The notes beneath the pieces are model-generated. The model made no database searches. It had not been told where the DNA came from and saw only the letters and a program-made list of their open reading frames with translations. 47,958 nt of DNA from Paenibacillus ginsengarvi (GTDB lineage Bacteria; Bacillota; Bacilli; Paenibacillales; NBRC-103111): the NCBI RefSeq assembly GCF_003626695.1, contig NZ_RBAH01000041.1, positions 1-47,958 of the forward strand. Reading direction: 5' to 3'. Below, piece by piece: positions 41,408-47,958 of this stretch (its first letter is position 1; the number at the start of each line of letters is the position of its first letter). The translations under genes were made by a program, and so were the position numbers.

Positions 41408-43684
41408 TCAGGAAGACGCCCCCTGACCGGTTTCTGCCTTGCGTAAATACACCCCCGTTATCGAATGCTCGGCAGCAGCAAGCTGGACAGGGGTGCCTTC
41501 GAATACAATTCGGCCACCCCGGTGGCCGCCCTCAGGACCCATGTCAATGATCCAGTCTGCGCTCTTGATCACATCCAGGTTGTGTTCGATGACCACCACC
41601 GTGTTGCCCCCGTCGACCAAGCGGTTCATAATGTCCATCAGACGAGAGATATCGGACATATGCAGTCCAGTTGTCGGCTCGTCCATTACATATAGACTGC
41701 CTTCCTTGTGAAGTTCCCCGGCCAGTTTGATGCGCTGGCATTCCCCGCCTGACAAGGTGCTCAGAGGCTGGCCAAGCGTTACGTATCCGAGTCCCACATC
41801 CTCAAGCGTCCGCATTTGACGGAGCAGTTCCTTCCCGCTGAAGAACGCCGAAGCTTCCCGTACCGTCATAGCGAGGACGTCGCTGATGGATTTTCCTTTC
41901 AGTTTATACTGCAGCACTTCATCACTGAACCGTTTGCCCGCGCATATTTCACATGTCGTCCTTACCGGCTCGAGAAAGGCCAGGTCCGTATATATCATCC
42001 CAAGACCCTGACAGTTGGAACAGGCTCCCTTGGAGTTGAAGCTGAACAAGGAAGCACTCACCTTGTTGGCTGCTGCGAACAGCCGGCGGATCTCGTCCAT
42101 CATCCCCGTGTAGGTAGCCGGATTGGAGCGTATGGACGTGCCCACGGCCGTTTGATCAATGACAATCGCTTCCGGATGCGACGGCAGGAATGCTCCGTTA
42201 ATCAGTGTACTTTTGCCTGAGCCGGCTACTCCCGTTACCACAGTCAGCACACCGACCGGTATATCGACTGTCACATCCTTCAGATTGTGCAGGCTGGCGC
42301 CGGCTACGGTCATCCGACCCTTGGGCACCCTAGTTGAAGTTTTCAAGGGCAGACTTTGCTTCAAGTACCGTCCTGTCAAGGTATCCGCGCGGAGTAAGCC
42401 CGCAAAGTCGCCTTCGTAGACGATTTCTCCGCCGCGGGTTCCCGCATGAGGTCCAACATCGATGATGTAATCGGCGATCTCCATTACTTCGCGGTCATGT
42501 TCGACGACAAGTACAGTATTCCCTTTGTCCCGGAGCTGGCACAGCATGCCGTTCAGACGACGGACATCCCGCGGATGCAGTCCGACGCTCGGTTCATCGA
42601 AAATGTAGATCATGTCGGTAAGACTGCTGCTCAGATGCCGGATCATCTTGATGCGCTGCGACTCCCCGCCCGACAAGGATGCGGTTTGACGGTCCAGACT
42701 CAGGTACTCCAGCCCAATAGAGACCAGATGGTTCAACCGGATCAGAATCCCGTCAATCATCGGACCAGCAACGGGATCCTGTATAGCTTCAATAATACGT
42801 ATGAGCTCGCCAATCTCCATCGCTGCGCACTGGGCAATGTTGTATCCGTTAATCCGGCAGCCCAAGGCCGCTTGATTAAGCCGGCTTCCTCCGCAAAGGC
42901 TACACTCGCTATAAGATAGAAACAGGTCAAGGGTTTCTCGTTTGGACTCTGACAACTCACTACTATCCCTCTTTAAATACAGGCGGGTCAGCTTGGGCAG
43001 CAGACCTTCATAATCCGATTCGATATCGCCGCCTTTGGTGCGGTATACGATCTTGCTTTCTTTGCCGTGGAGGAGGGTATCCCATTCTGCCTGCGTATAG
43101 TCGGCAAGCCGCTTGTTATTGTCGAACAAGCCGGAATGGGTATACGTATTCAAGTACCAACTTCCCACTTTGAATACGGAGAACAGGATTGCGCCTTCAT
43201 TCAGTGACTTGGACCTGTCGAGCAACTTGTCCACATCAAACTGCACCACCTGTCCGACTCCGGAGCATTCCGGGCACATGCCAGCCGGCTCGTTAAACGA
43301 GAAAAAATGTGAAGAGCCGACAAAAGGCTTGCCGATTCTGGAAAAAAGCAACCGGAGCATGGCATAAATATCTGTGATTGTGCCGACCGTCGAACGGGAG
43401 TTACCGCCGAGCCGTTTCTGGTCGATCACAACCGCCGTAGACAAGTTCTCGATGAGATCGGTATCCGGCTGACTAAACCGGGGCAGCCGATTGCGGATGA
43501 ATGCGGTAAAAGTCTCATTAAGCTGTCTCTGCGCCTCTGCGCTTACGGTGTCGAATACCAAGGAAGATTTCCCCGAGCCCGAGACGCCGGTGAAGATTGT
43601 GATTTTTCGCTTCGGTATACGGACATTCACGTTTTTCAGGTTATTCTCACGTGCTCCTTTGATTATGATGTCTTCGACGTTCAT
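41408..43684 (-). CDS. Short UvrA-like ABC ATPase
   Basis: 758 residues; true UvrA is about 940-960. Two ABC modules are present: Walker A IFTGVSGSGKSSLVFD and VVTGVAGSGKSTLINGA; signatures SLSGGESQRIKM and TLSGGECQRIKLAG; Walker B IYIFDEPSVGLH and LYVMDEPTTGLH. Zinc-finger cysteines are seen in CPECSGVG, CSLCGG, CSNCQGLG and CEICAGKRF. The region that binds UvrB appears missing, as in the UvrA2/DrrC-like group linked to drug or toxin tolerance rather than general excision repair. ATG 43684 has GAGGTGGAG just upstream; the longer frame from 43720 has none. It sits in the cassette array and is its largest gene. Confidence 0.85.
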   Translation of the reverse strand: MNVEDIIIKGARENNLKNVNVRIPKRKITIFTGVSGSGKSSLVFDTVSAEAQRQLNETFTAFIRNRLPRFSQPDTDLIENLSTAVVIDQKRLGGNSRSTVGTITDIYAMLRLLFSRIGKPFVGSSHFFSFNEPAGMCPECSGVGQVVQFDVDKLLDRSKSLNEGAILFSVFKVGSWYLNTYTHSGLFDNNKRLADYTQAEWDTLLHGKESKIVYRTKGGDIESDYEGLLPKLTRLYLKRDSSELSESKRETLDLFLSYSECSLCGGSRLNQAALGCRINGYNIAQCAAMEIGELIRIIEAIQDPVAGPMIDGILIRLNHLVSIGLEYLSLDRQTASLSGGESQRIKMIRHLSSSLTDMIYIFDEPSVGLHPRDVRRLNGMLCQLRDKGNTVLVVEHDREVMEIADYIIDVGPHAGTRGGEIVYEGDFAGLLRADTLTGRYLKQSLPLKTSTRVPKGRMTVAGASLHNLKDVTVDIPVGVLTVVTGVAGSGKSTLINGAFLPSHPEAIVIDQTAVGTSIRSNPATYTGMMDEIRRLFAAANKVSASLFSFNSKGACSNCQGLGMIYTDLAFLEPVRTTCEICAGKRFSDEVLQYKLKGKSISDVLAMTVREASAFFSGKELLRQMRTLEDVGLGYVTLGQPLSTLSGGECQRIKLAGELHKEGSLYVMDEPTTGLHMSDISRLMDIMNRLVDGGNTVVVIEHNLDVIKSADWIIDMGPEGGHRGGRIVFEGTPVQLAAAEHSITGVYLRKAETGQGASS

Positions 43685-43772
43685 AGACTCCACCTCGGAT
43701 TTCCATTTTCTTAGTTTCACAGTATAACGGAATAATCACGACAAGTTTTAGACTGAACCCAGTAGATGAAAA

Positions 43773-43816
43773 AGCGGCGGTCGAAGACTAGAAAATAAAG
43801 TCTTTGACTTGCCGCT
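43773..43816 (-). terminator. Terminator of the DHFR-like gene
   Basis: AGCGGC (43773-43778) pairs with GCCGCT (43811-43816), extended inward by AAGAC/GTCTT; on the minus strand followed by TTTTTCATC. 38 bp after the stop. Here a plain terminator replaces the repeat between two array genes. Confidence 0.7.
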
Positions 43817-43853
43817 GTTAAAAACGATTTTATGATTGGAATGTACAATATTA

Positions 43854-44408
43854 TTAGTTCCCATCAAAATGATAAAATAGTTGTACAACGCCTGAGGAGA
43901 ACGTTCTTGTAGTAACCAGTTTTAAATTCAATCTCTGTTTTATATCCACAAACAGCGGTTTCCCTTCTCCCAAAACGACAGGGTGAACAGATAATCTAAA
44001 TTCATCAACAAGTCCTAAATTGATAAAAGTTGTAATAAGACTTGCTCCGCCATATAGCCAGATGTCTTTACCAGGCTTATTCTTTAATTCATTTACTTTT
44101 TCAAGAATACTATCATTTATGAATTTTGCTTTATTATCCGTTCCCTTTTGCGTCCTGGAAAACACATATTTCTCTTTACTATGAACCAATTCCCAGAATT
44201 CTCTTTCAGAATCCGCATGTTCAAGTTCCGGAGTAAATTGTCCCCATAAATCATAGCTTTTTCTTCCATATAAAATGGTATCAATTTGATTTAAAAAATG
44301 ATTAAACCCCATCTCAGAGTCCATAATGCACCAATCAACTTCACCATGTTTTCCTTCAATAAAACCATCTAAAGTAACAGCTAAATCTAAAATTATTTTT
44401 CGTTTCAT
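43854..44408 (-). CDS. Dihydrofolate reductase-like protein (RibD C-terminal domain family)
   Basis: 184 residues: KIILDLAVTLDGFIEGKHGE, DTILYGRKSYDLW, GKDIWLYGGASLITTFINLG, LVDEFRLSVHPVVLGEGKPL. This is the YyaP/YwjB-like branch of the DHFR superfamily, NADPH-dependent reductases of unknown substrate, distinct from true DHFR. AGGAG lies 10 bp before ATG 44408 and a TATAAT is near 44445. It is a minus-strand single gene upstream of which the next repeat copy lies, 236 bp away. DHFR-type genes are classical cassette cargo, though the drug-resistant dfr enzymes are different. Confidence 0.85.
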   Translation of the reverse strand: MKRKIILDLAVTLDGFIEGKHGEVDWCIMDSEMGFNHFLNQIDTILYGRKSYDLWGQFTPELEHADSEREFWELVHSKEKYVFSRTQKGTDNKAKFINDSILEKVNELKNKPGKDIWLYGGASLITTFINLGLVDEFRLSVHPVVLGEGKPLFVDIKQRLNLKLVTTRTFSSGVVQLFYHFDGN

Positions 44409-44643
44409 GATTTGTTACTCCTTTCGTTAATCTATCACCATTATAGACCTCATATACGTCACCTATTGTCATATTAATAAAAGAGAGCTCTCCGTCTGAG
44501 CGATTCCCTGAAAAGCAATACAGCATTTATTCTACGCGGGTTCTCATCAATCGTTTAAAAAAAGAGTAGTAATATTCTTTTCAAGAATCTGCCCAATCTT
44601 ACTTTATTCTGCCGCCAAGCATTGTGGTTATTCATTGACATAA

Positions 44644-44721
44644 ACCGCCAGTTGCTTCAATGAACTCAAAGAGGAGCTGTCCTTATGGCAGCTCCACGCT
44701 ATCGTACCCGTTAGTTCAACC
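44644..44721 (+). repeat. Hairpin repeat copy 20 (complete)
   Basis: ACCGCCAGTTGCTTCAATGA (core 44651-44661), stem GGAGCTG (44673-44679) with CAGCTCC (44689-44695), right end GCTATCGTACCCGTTAGTTC (core GTTAGTTCAAC 44710-44720). 17 bp from the next VOC stop. Its stem is nearly identical to copy 17. Confidence 0.92.
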
Positions 44722-44737
44722 GAACGAATAAATTGTT

Positions 44738-45127
44738 CTATCCTTTAAAGGGCTCATGTACAACCAGCATATTTCCACTTGGGTCGAAGAACTCAAAGTC
44801 CATTCCTTCCCCTCGTTCCTCTCTAACCTCACCAATTCGAACGCCGTTGTTCCGCAGCTTTTTTAATAGTGTTCGTATATCTGCTGCTTCGAGGCCAATT
44901 ACTGGAGTTATGCCATCTTTCAATTGAAAATGAGCAAATGTATCATGTTCAGTTTCCCACAAAAAGAAATGGGGACCAGTGGGAAGCTCAAGGATAACCA
45001 TCTTGTTATCCCCACGTTTCCATTTTACTTGGAATCCTAGATTTTCTACATACCAATCCATGGACTGAGTTAGCTGTTTTACTGGAATCATAACATGAGA
45101 AACTCGATTAATGATTACATCGTACAT
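44738..45127 (-). CDS. VOC-fold protein
   Basis: 129 residues: VSHVMIPVKQLTQSMDWYVE, LGFQVKWKRGDN, LELPTGPHFFLWETEHDT, VIGLEAADIRTLLKKLRNNG and GMDFEFFDPSGNMLVVHEPF. A single VOC domain, most like the other array VOC proteins. GGGGCGAG lies about 8 bp before ATG 45127. A promoter at 45173-45201 resembles that of the VOC gene at 41203 in sequence as well as spacing (TTTACAAG, then GAACA). Substrate unknown. Confidence 0.86.
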   Translation of the reverse strand: MYDVIINRVSHVMIPVKQLTQSMDWYVENLGFQVKWKRGDNKMVILELPTGPHFFLWETEHDTFAHFQLKDGITPVIGLEAADIRTLLKKLRNNGVRIGEVREERGEGMDFEFFDPSGNMLVVHEPFKG

Positions 45128-45172
45128 TAAGGTCTCGCCCCCATATTGGTCATGGTAAATTAACCCACATAC

Positions 45173-45201
45173 AGAATAACGAATGTATGTTCTCTTGTAA
45201 A
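45173..45201 (-). promoter_or_regulatory. Promoter of the VOC gene at 44738-45127
   Basis: Minus strand TTTACA, 17 bp, TATTCT (45201 down to 45173), about 46 bp before the ATG. The first 12 bases share AAG.GAACA with the promoter at 41240-41268. Confidence 0.6.
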
Positions 45202-45232
45202 GATGCTCTTTCTAGATAATCATCACGCATAA

Positions 45233-45318
45233 CTCCCTTTAGCTTAATGAAAACGGCAGCCGATCTTCTGGCCGGCTGCCGTTGTGTCTATTTTAACTAT
45301 CGTCCCATTTAGCTCAAG
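45233..45318 (+). repeat. Hairpin repeat copy 21 (complete)
   Basis: AACTCCCTTTAGCTTAATGA (left core TTTAGCTTAAT), stem AACGGCAGCC (45252-45261) with GGCTGCCGTT (45273-45282), right end ACTATCGTCCCATTTAGCTC (core TTTAGCTCAAG to 45318). Directly after the right core an IS transposase begins in mid-gene. Confidence 0.9.
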
Positions 45319-46208
45319 CCTTACTTTACTTTATCTCAACTGGAGACGATCATCGACGCTTTACATGAGCCGCATGTGGGACAACGTCCGAAACCGCGCA
45401 CGTATCGAGAAAAGGCACGCCGTGCGTACCTGTCTCTCGCCAAGCAACGCCGAATCGGCTATCGGGCACTCCGCCGGGGAATCGGGAAGCAGCTTACCTT
45501 TATTAAGCGAGATCTTCGCATCATTGAAGAACTGGCGGCGATCACGGCGCTCAGCAGACGGCAATACAAGCAGTTGCTTGTCATTCAGGAGTTGTATCGG
45601 CAGCAACGACTGATGTACACGAAGCGAGTCTATCATGTGGAGGATCGCATCGTCAGCATTCATCAACCGCATATTCGTCCAATCGTTCGCGGGAAAGCAA
45701 AAGCGAAAGTCGAATTCGGTGCGAAGGTGTCCGTTAGCATGGTGCAGGGTTACGCTTTCTTAGAGCGCCGGCAATGGGACAACTTCAACGAAGGCGTCAC
45801 CTTGATCGAATCGGTGGAGACGTAAAAAGCTCGGTTCGGCGTGTACCCGAAAGAAGTGATGGCCGATCGGATCTACCGAAACCGGGAGAACCGTGCCTAC
45901 TGCAAGAGCGCGGCATTCGGCTCAGCGGGCCTCCGATCGGTCGACCTTCGAAGCAGGCGGACACGGCGGAGATGAAACGAACCGCCAAGCTGTATGCAGG
46001 CGAGCGCAATGCGATCGAAGGCAAGTTTGGTGAAGGAAAACGAAAATATGGGTTGAATCGAATCCGGGCGCGACTCGAGCAAACGAGCGGGGCCGTCATC
46101 GCCCTGCAGTTCCTCGTGATGAACCTGGAACGCCGCTTGCGGCTCCTTTTTGTCTTTATTTTCAACATGCTGCTGATTCGCAACGCCCACAAACGAATTG
46201 CTCTGTAA
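45319..46208 (+). pseudogene. IS5/IS1182-type DDE transposase, truncated and frameshifted
   Basis: The frame is open from the repeat core: LSQLETIIDALHEPHVGQRP, then KARRAYLSLAKQRRIGYRAL, IRPIVRGKAKAKVEFGAKVS (first catalytic region) and DNFNEGVTLIESVET. A TAA replaces the next Tyr codon; the sequence continues KARFGVYPKEVMADRIYRNR. One missing G near 45905 shifts the frame, after which RGIRLSGPPIGRPSKQ, ERNAIEGKFGEGKRKYGLNR and QTSGAVIALQFLVMNLERRL follow. The N-terminus is missing. At least three lesions make it dead. The cut lies exactly at the right core of repeat copy 21. Confidence 0.88.
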
Positions 46209-46382
46209 TGTTTCGTTCAGCAAGCCCTATGTACCACAACTGTTATATCATTTTTTAAAAATACCAATATGTGCTCTTGTATGAATACTTATACATAAAG
46301 GCATGACAGGAGAGTAAGCCTTGGGATGATGGTTTTGAAAAATTGGCATCCAGCATACATCTCATGCGGTTATCTGGGTAAT

Positions 46383-46430
46383 GTGTAATAAATACTTTAC
46401 ACATAGTAAAAAATAATATACTCTATGTAT
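46383..46430 (+). promoter_or_regulatory. Promoter and palindromic operator of the membrane protein/XRE operon
   Basis: TTTACA (46396-46401) and TATACT (46417-46422), 15 bp apart. GTGTAA (46383-46388) is inverted relative to TTACAC (46397-46402), and CATAG..CTATG flank the -10. Such palindromes fit autoregulation by the XRE repressor encoded downstream. Confidence 0.5.
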
Positions 46431-46464
46431 GAAAACTTTTACACAAGAAACGGAGATGATCCCA

Positions 46465-46935
46465 ATGTATGATCAGGAGAAAAAGACAGTCGCCTCATTG
46501 CTCGCAAGCCTGATTGTTCTTATTGCTTATGTCCTGTACAGTTATGCCAGGATCCGGGAGCGAGGGGCTGATCTGGAGTCCAACCTCACCTGGTGGGCGG
46601 GTGTTATACTGGTGTTCATTGGGATCGGCATCGTCGTGTACAGCATTATCCTGATTGTGTTTCGCATTCTGAATGCGATTGTGATACAAGCACGGAAGGA
46701 AGAAGACGATTCGACGGATGTCTTAGACGAGATGGACAGACGGATTATGCTGATTGCAACGAAAAACGGGTTTATTGTTGTCAATGCAGGATTTATCGCC
46801 GCGCTCGTTACTCTCGTCCTGGATATGCCGTCTGCTGTCATGTTGAATATTGTGTTCCTGTCCTTTCTTGCCGGGGCGATGGTTGAGGGGTTCTGGAAGT
46901 TGTTACTGTACAGAAGAGGGATCGGGAATGGATAA
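46465..46935 (+). CDS. Membrane protein, four segments, 156 aa
   Basis: Hydrophobic segments: SLLASLIVLIAYVLYSYARI, WWAGVILVFIGIGIVVYSII followed by LIVFRILNAIVI, and after a charged stretch (RKEEDDSTDVLDEMDRRIML) VVNAGFIAALVTLVLDMP and MLNIVFLSFLAGAMVEGFWK. This resembles DUF2178-like membrane proteins that are usually paired with a small XRE regulator, as here. ATG 46465 has GGAG 9 bp upstream; ATG 46429 has no site. It overlaps the start of the regulator gene by 8 bp. Function unknown. Confidence 0.75.
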   Translation: MYDQEKKTVASLLASLIVLIAYVLYSYARIRERGADLESNLTWWAGVILVFIGIGIVVYSIILIVFRILNAIVIQARKEEDDSTDVLDEMDRRIMLIATKNGFIVVNAGFIAALVTLVLDMPSAVMLNIVFLSFLAGAMVEGFWKLLLYRRGIGNG

Positions 46936-47176
46936 CATCACGATTACGAACCATATACGTCGGTTGCGTTTTCACCATCATGAGATGACACAGCTCGAGC
47001 TGGCGAGGAGAACGGGTGTTACGAGACAGACCATTGTCGCTGTAGAGAACGGCAAGTACTTCCCCTCGCTGGAGCTTGCGTTCCGGATTGCCCATGCGTT
47101 CGGTGAGAAGCTGGAGGATGTGTTCGTCTGCGAGTTCACGGGAACAGACGACAATACAAGGAGGGGAACACGATGA
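46928..47176 (+). CDS. XRE-family transcriptional regulator
   Basis: 82 residues. The helix-turn-helix is MTQLELARRTGVTRQTIVAV with ENGKYFPSLELAFRIAHAFG, the standard 60-residue XRE domain, ending KLEDVFVCE. ATG 46928 lies within the end of the membrane protein gene, with GGGATCGGG just upstream. Translational coupling is likely. It should repress its own promoter at 46383-46430. Its stop codon overlaps the start of the broken dehydrogenase (ATGA). Confidence 0.85.
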   Translation: MDNITITNHIRRLRFHHHEMTQLELARRTGVTRQTIVAVENGKYFPSLELAFRIAHAFGEKLEDVFVCEFTGTDDNTRRGTR

Positions 47177-47383
47177 AAGCAGTCGGACAGCCGCAAGACA
47201 ATCGCCAGAGTCGTCACGGAAAATGCGGAGGACCTACGAACGATTGCGGGTTTGGCTGTAGCCGGAACGTATAAGGTGGTCATTGACCGAACGTGGCCTC
47301 TGGAGGAGATGTCTGAAGCACATCGTTACGTGGACACAGGTCGCAAACGCGGTAATATGGCAATAAGGGTAATGGAGTTATAG
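47173..47383 (+). pseudogene. Zinc-type alcohol dehydrogenase remnant
   Basis: AGGAGGGG precedes an ATG that reads MKAVGQP, the usual MKAV start of quinone reductase-like medium-chain dehydrogenases. After a frame change come VVTENAEDLRTIAGLAVAGT, YKVVIDRTWPLEEMSEAHRY and VDTGRKRGNMAIRV, the last 70 residues of the same family. About 230 residues between the two ends are missing, including zinc and NADP sites. It overlaps the XRE stop codon (ATGA), so it was the third gene of that operon. Confidence 0.8.
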
Positions 47384-47835
47384 CGCTGTTTCGAAAGCGA
47401 CAACTTTCACATGCATTTCTCACTTTGTTGAATGAGAAGATGCTGATGGGTCGCAGGGCAGCCGTGGATGCCATGGATGTTCGTTTGTTCCCCGTCCAGA
47501 AAGCCCTTTCTATGGAGCTAGCTTTCGATCATCGTCAAATTCTTGAGGATGCGCTCGTGGAGATTCGCAAACAAATGCTGACTACCATTGATTGCTAAGG
47601 AATTTCTACCTAAGGAATTCACTATAAGCGAGCTGTATCAGGTCATTCAAGCTGTTGTGCCTGAATTTGACGAGAAGAATTTTATGCGATCACATCAACC
47701 CAAAGTCGCAAGGGTATCATTGAGGAGGTGAGGGATCATAAGAGCGATTTGAAGAAATCGAATGAATACTCACAAAGAGCTGCACAGTTGTATCGCTATT
47801 CCGAAACGGAGCCAAGGTTGTCTCTATATCAATAA
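47384..47835 (+). pseudogene. NUDIX-type regulator (NrtR-like) remnant
   Basis: The first frame reads FLTLLNEKMLMGRRAAVDAM, DVRLFPVQKALSMELAFDHR and QILEDALVEIRKQMLTT, the end of a NUDIX domain with 'AFDHR.IL'. After a frame change LIAKEFLPKEFTISELYQVI, QAVVPEFDEKNF follow, and after another ITSTQSRKGIIEEVRD and QRAAQLYRYSE: the winged-helix part of NrtR-like NAD/ADP-ribose regulators. The NUDIX box is missing at the N-terminus. Two or more frameshifts and a 5' truncation make it dead. Confidence 0.75.
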
Positions 47836-47846
47836 ATGACGGATTG

Positions 47847-47958
47847 TCAAGCTAAGTGCGACAATTCGTCCATGAATGCTTCGTGAGCCGATTTCCAGCC
47901 GAGACATTTACGAGGGCGAAGGTTGATAAGACGAAGAGCTGTCGCCAACTCCTCATCC
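47847..47958 (-). mobile_element. IS30-family transposase, C-terminal end (runs off the window)
   Basis: Minus-strand codons from the window edge read DEELATALRLINLRPRKCLG, WKSAHEAFMDELSHLA and TGA. The block 'INLRPRKCLGWKS' is the conserved end of IS30-type transposases. The bases just after the stop (GACAATCCGTCA) probably belong to the terminal inverted repeat. The rest of the element is outside the window, so whether it is intact cannot be told. Confidence 0.8.

Overview
The window looks like a chromosomal segment of a Gram-positive spore-former of the Paenibacillaceae (Paenibacillus or Cohnella type). This rests on gene families seen directly: AraC regulators beside family-1 sugar-binding lipoproteins, a Tat-exported beta-helix lyase, an ECF sigma factor with a DUF4179 anti-sigma, 'stalk' (copper amine oxidase N-domain) secreted proteins, a large (NG)n glycoside hydrolase, and AGGAGG-type ribosome binding sites with TTG starts. 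No rRNA, tRNA, CRISPR array or integrase gene was found.

Layout. 0.1-0.7 kb: a cyclase fragment joined to a membrane-protein piece. 0.8-6.5 kb: two paralogous AraC regulators flank a sugar-binding lipoprotein and a secreted pectate-lyase-like protein. 6.7-12.2 kb: dbpA helicase, a broken cold-shock gene, two small unknown genes, a sulfatase, a broken phosphotransferase. 12.6-17 kb: a DUF4362 protein, the sigma/anti-sigma pair and a broken serine hydrolase. 17-28.2 kb: sugar-binding proteins (one intact, three fossils), a VOC protein, an ABC-class ATPase behind a nested inverted repeat, pheA and a 1166-residue glycoside hydrolase. 28.5-37.7 kb: nitrilase fragment, hybrid histidine kinase, GNAT acetyltransferase, methyltransferase, broken effector-binding protein, a mini kinase-like protein and a possible transposon end. 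37.8-45.3 kb: a regular array of mostly single minus-strand genes separated by a hairpin repeat. 45.3-48 kb: a dead IS transposase, a membrane protein/XRE pair, broken alcohol dehydrogenase and NUDIX genes, and the end of an IS30-type element.

The most striking feature is an intergenic repeat of about 80-95 bp found about 20 times, all in the same orientation. Each complete copy has a left core (CCGTTACTTCAA type), a hairpin whose stem sequence changes but stays paired, and a right core (CTATCGTCTCCGTTAGCGTAAT type, shown here in its parts). Between 37.8 and 45.3 kb the copies sit just 3' of the stop codons of small single genes (three VOC proteins, a lipoprotein, a short UvrA, a DHFR-like reductase), and some genes carry their own promoter. 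This is the organisation of integron gene cassettes with attC sites, in a lineage where integrons are not a standard feature. The core sequence does not match the classical attC core exactly and no integrase lies in the window, so this is a hypothesis.

The second theme is decay: many genes are cut, internally deleted or frameshifted, and several breakpoints fall at repeat cores. Sugar-binding proteins without any permease genes recur on both sides of intact polysaccharide-degrading enzymes.
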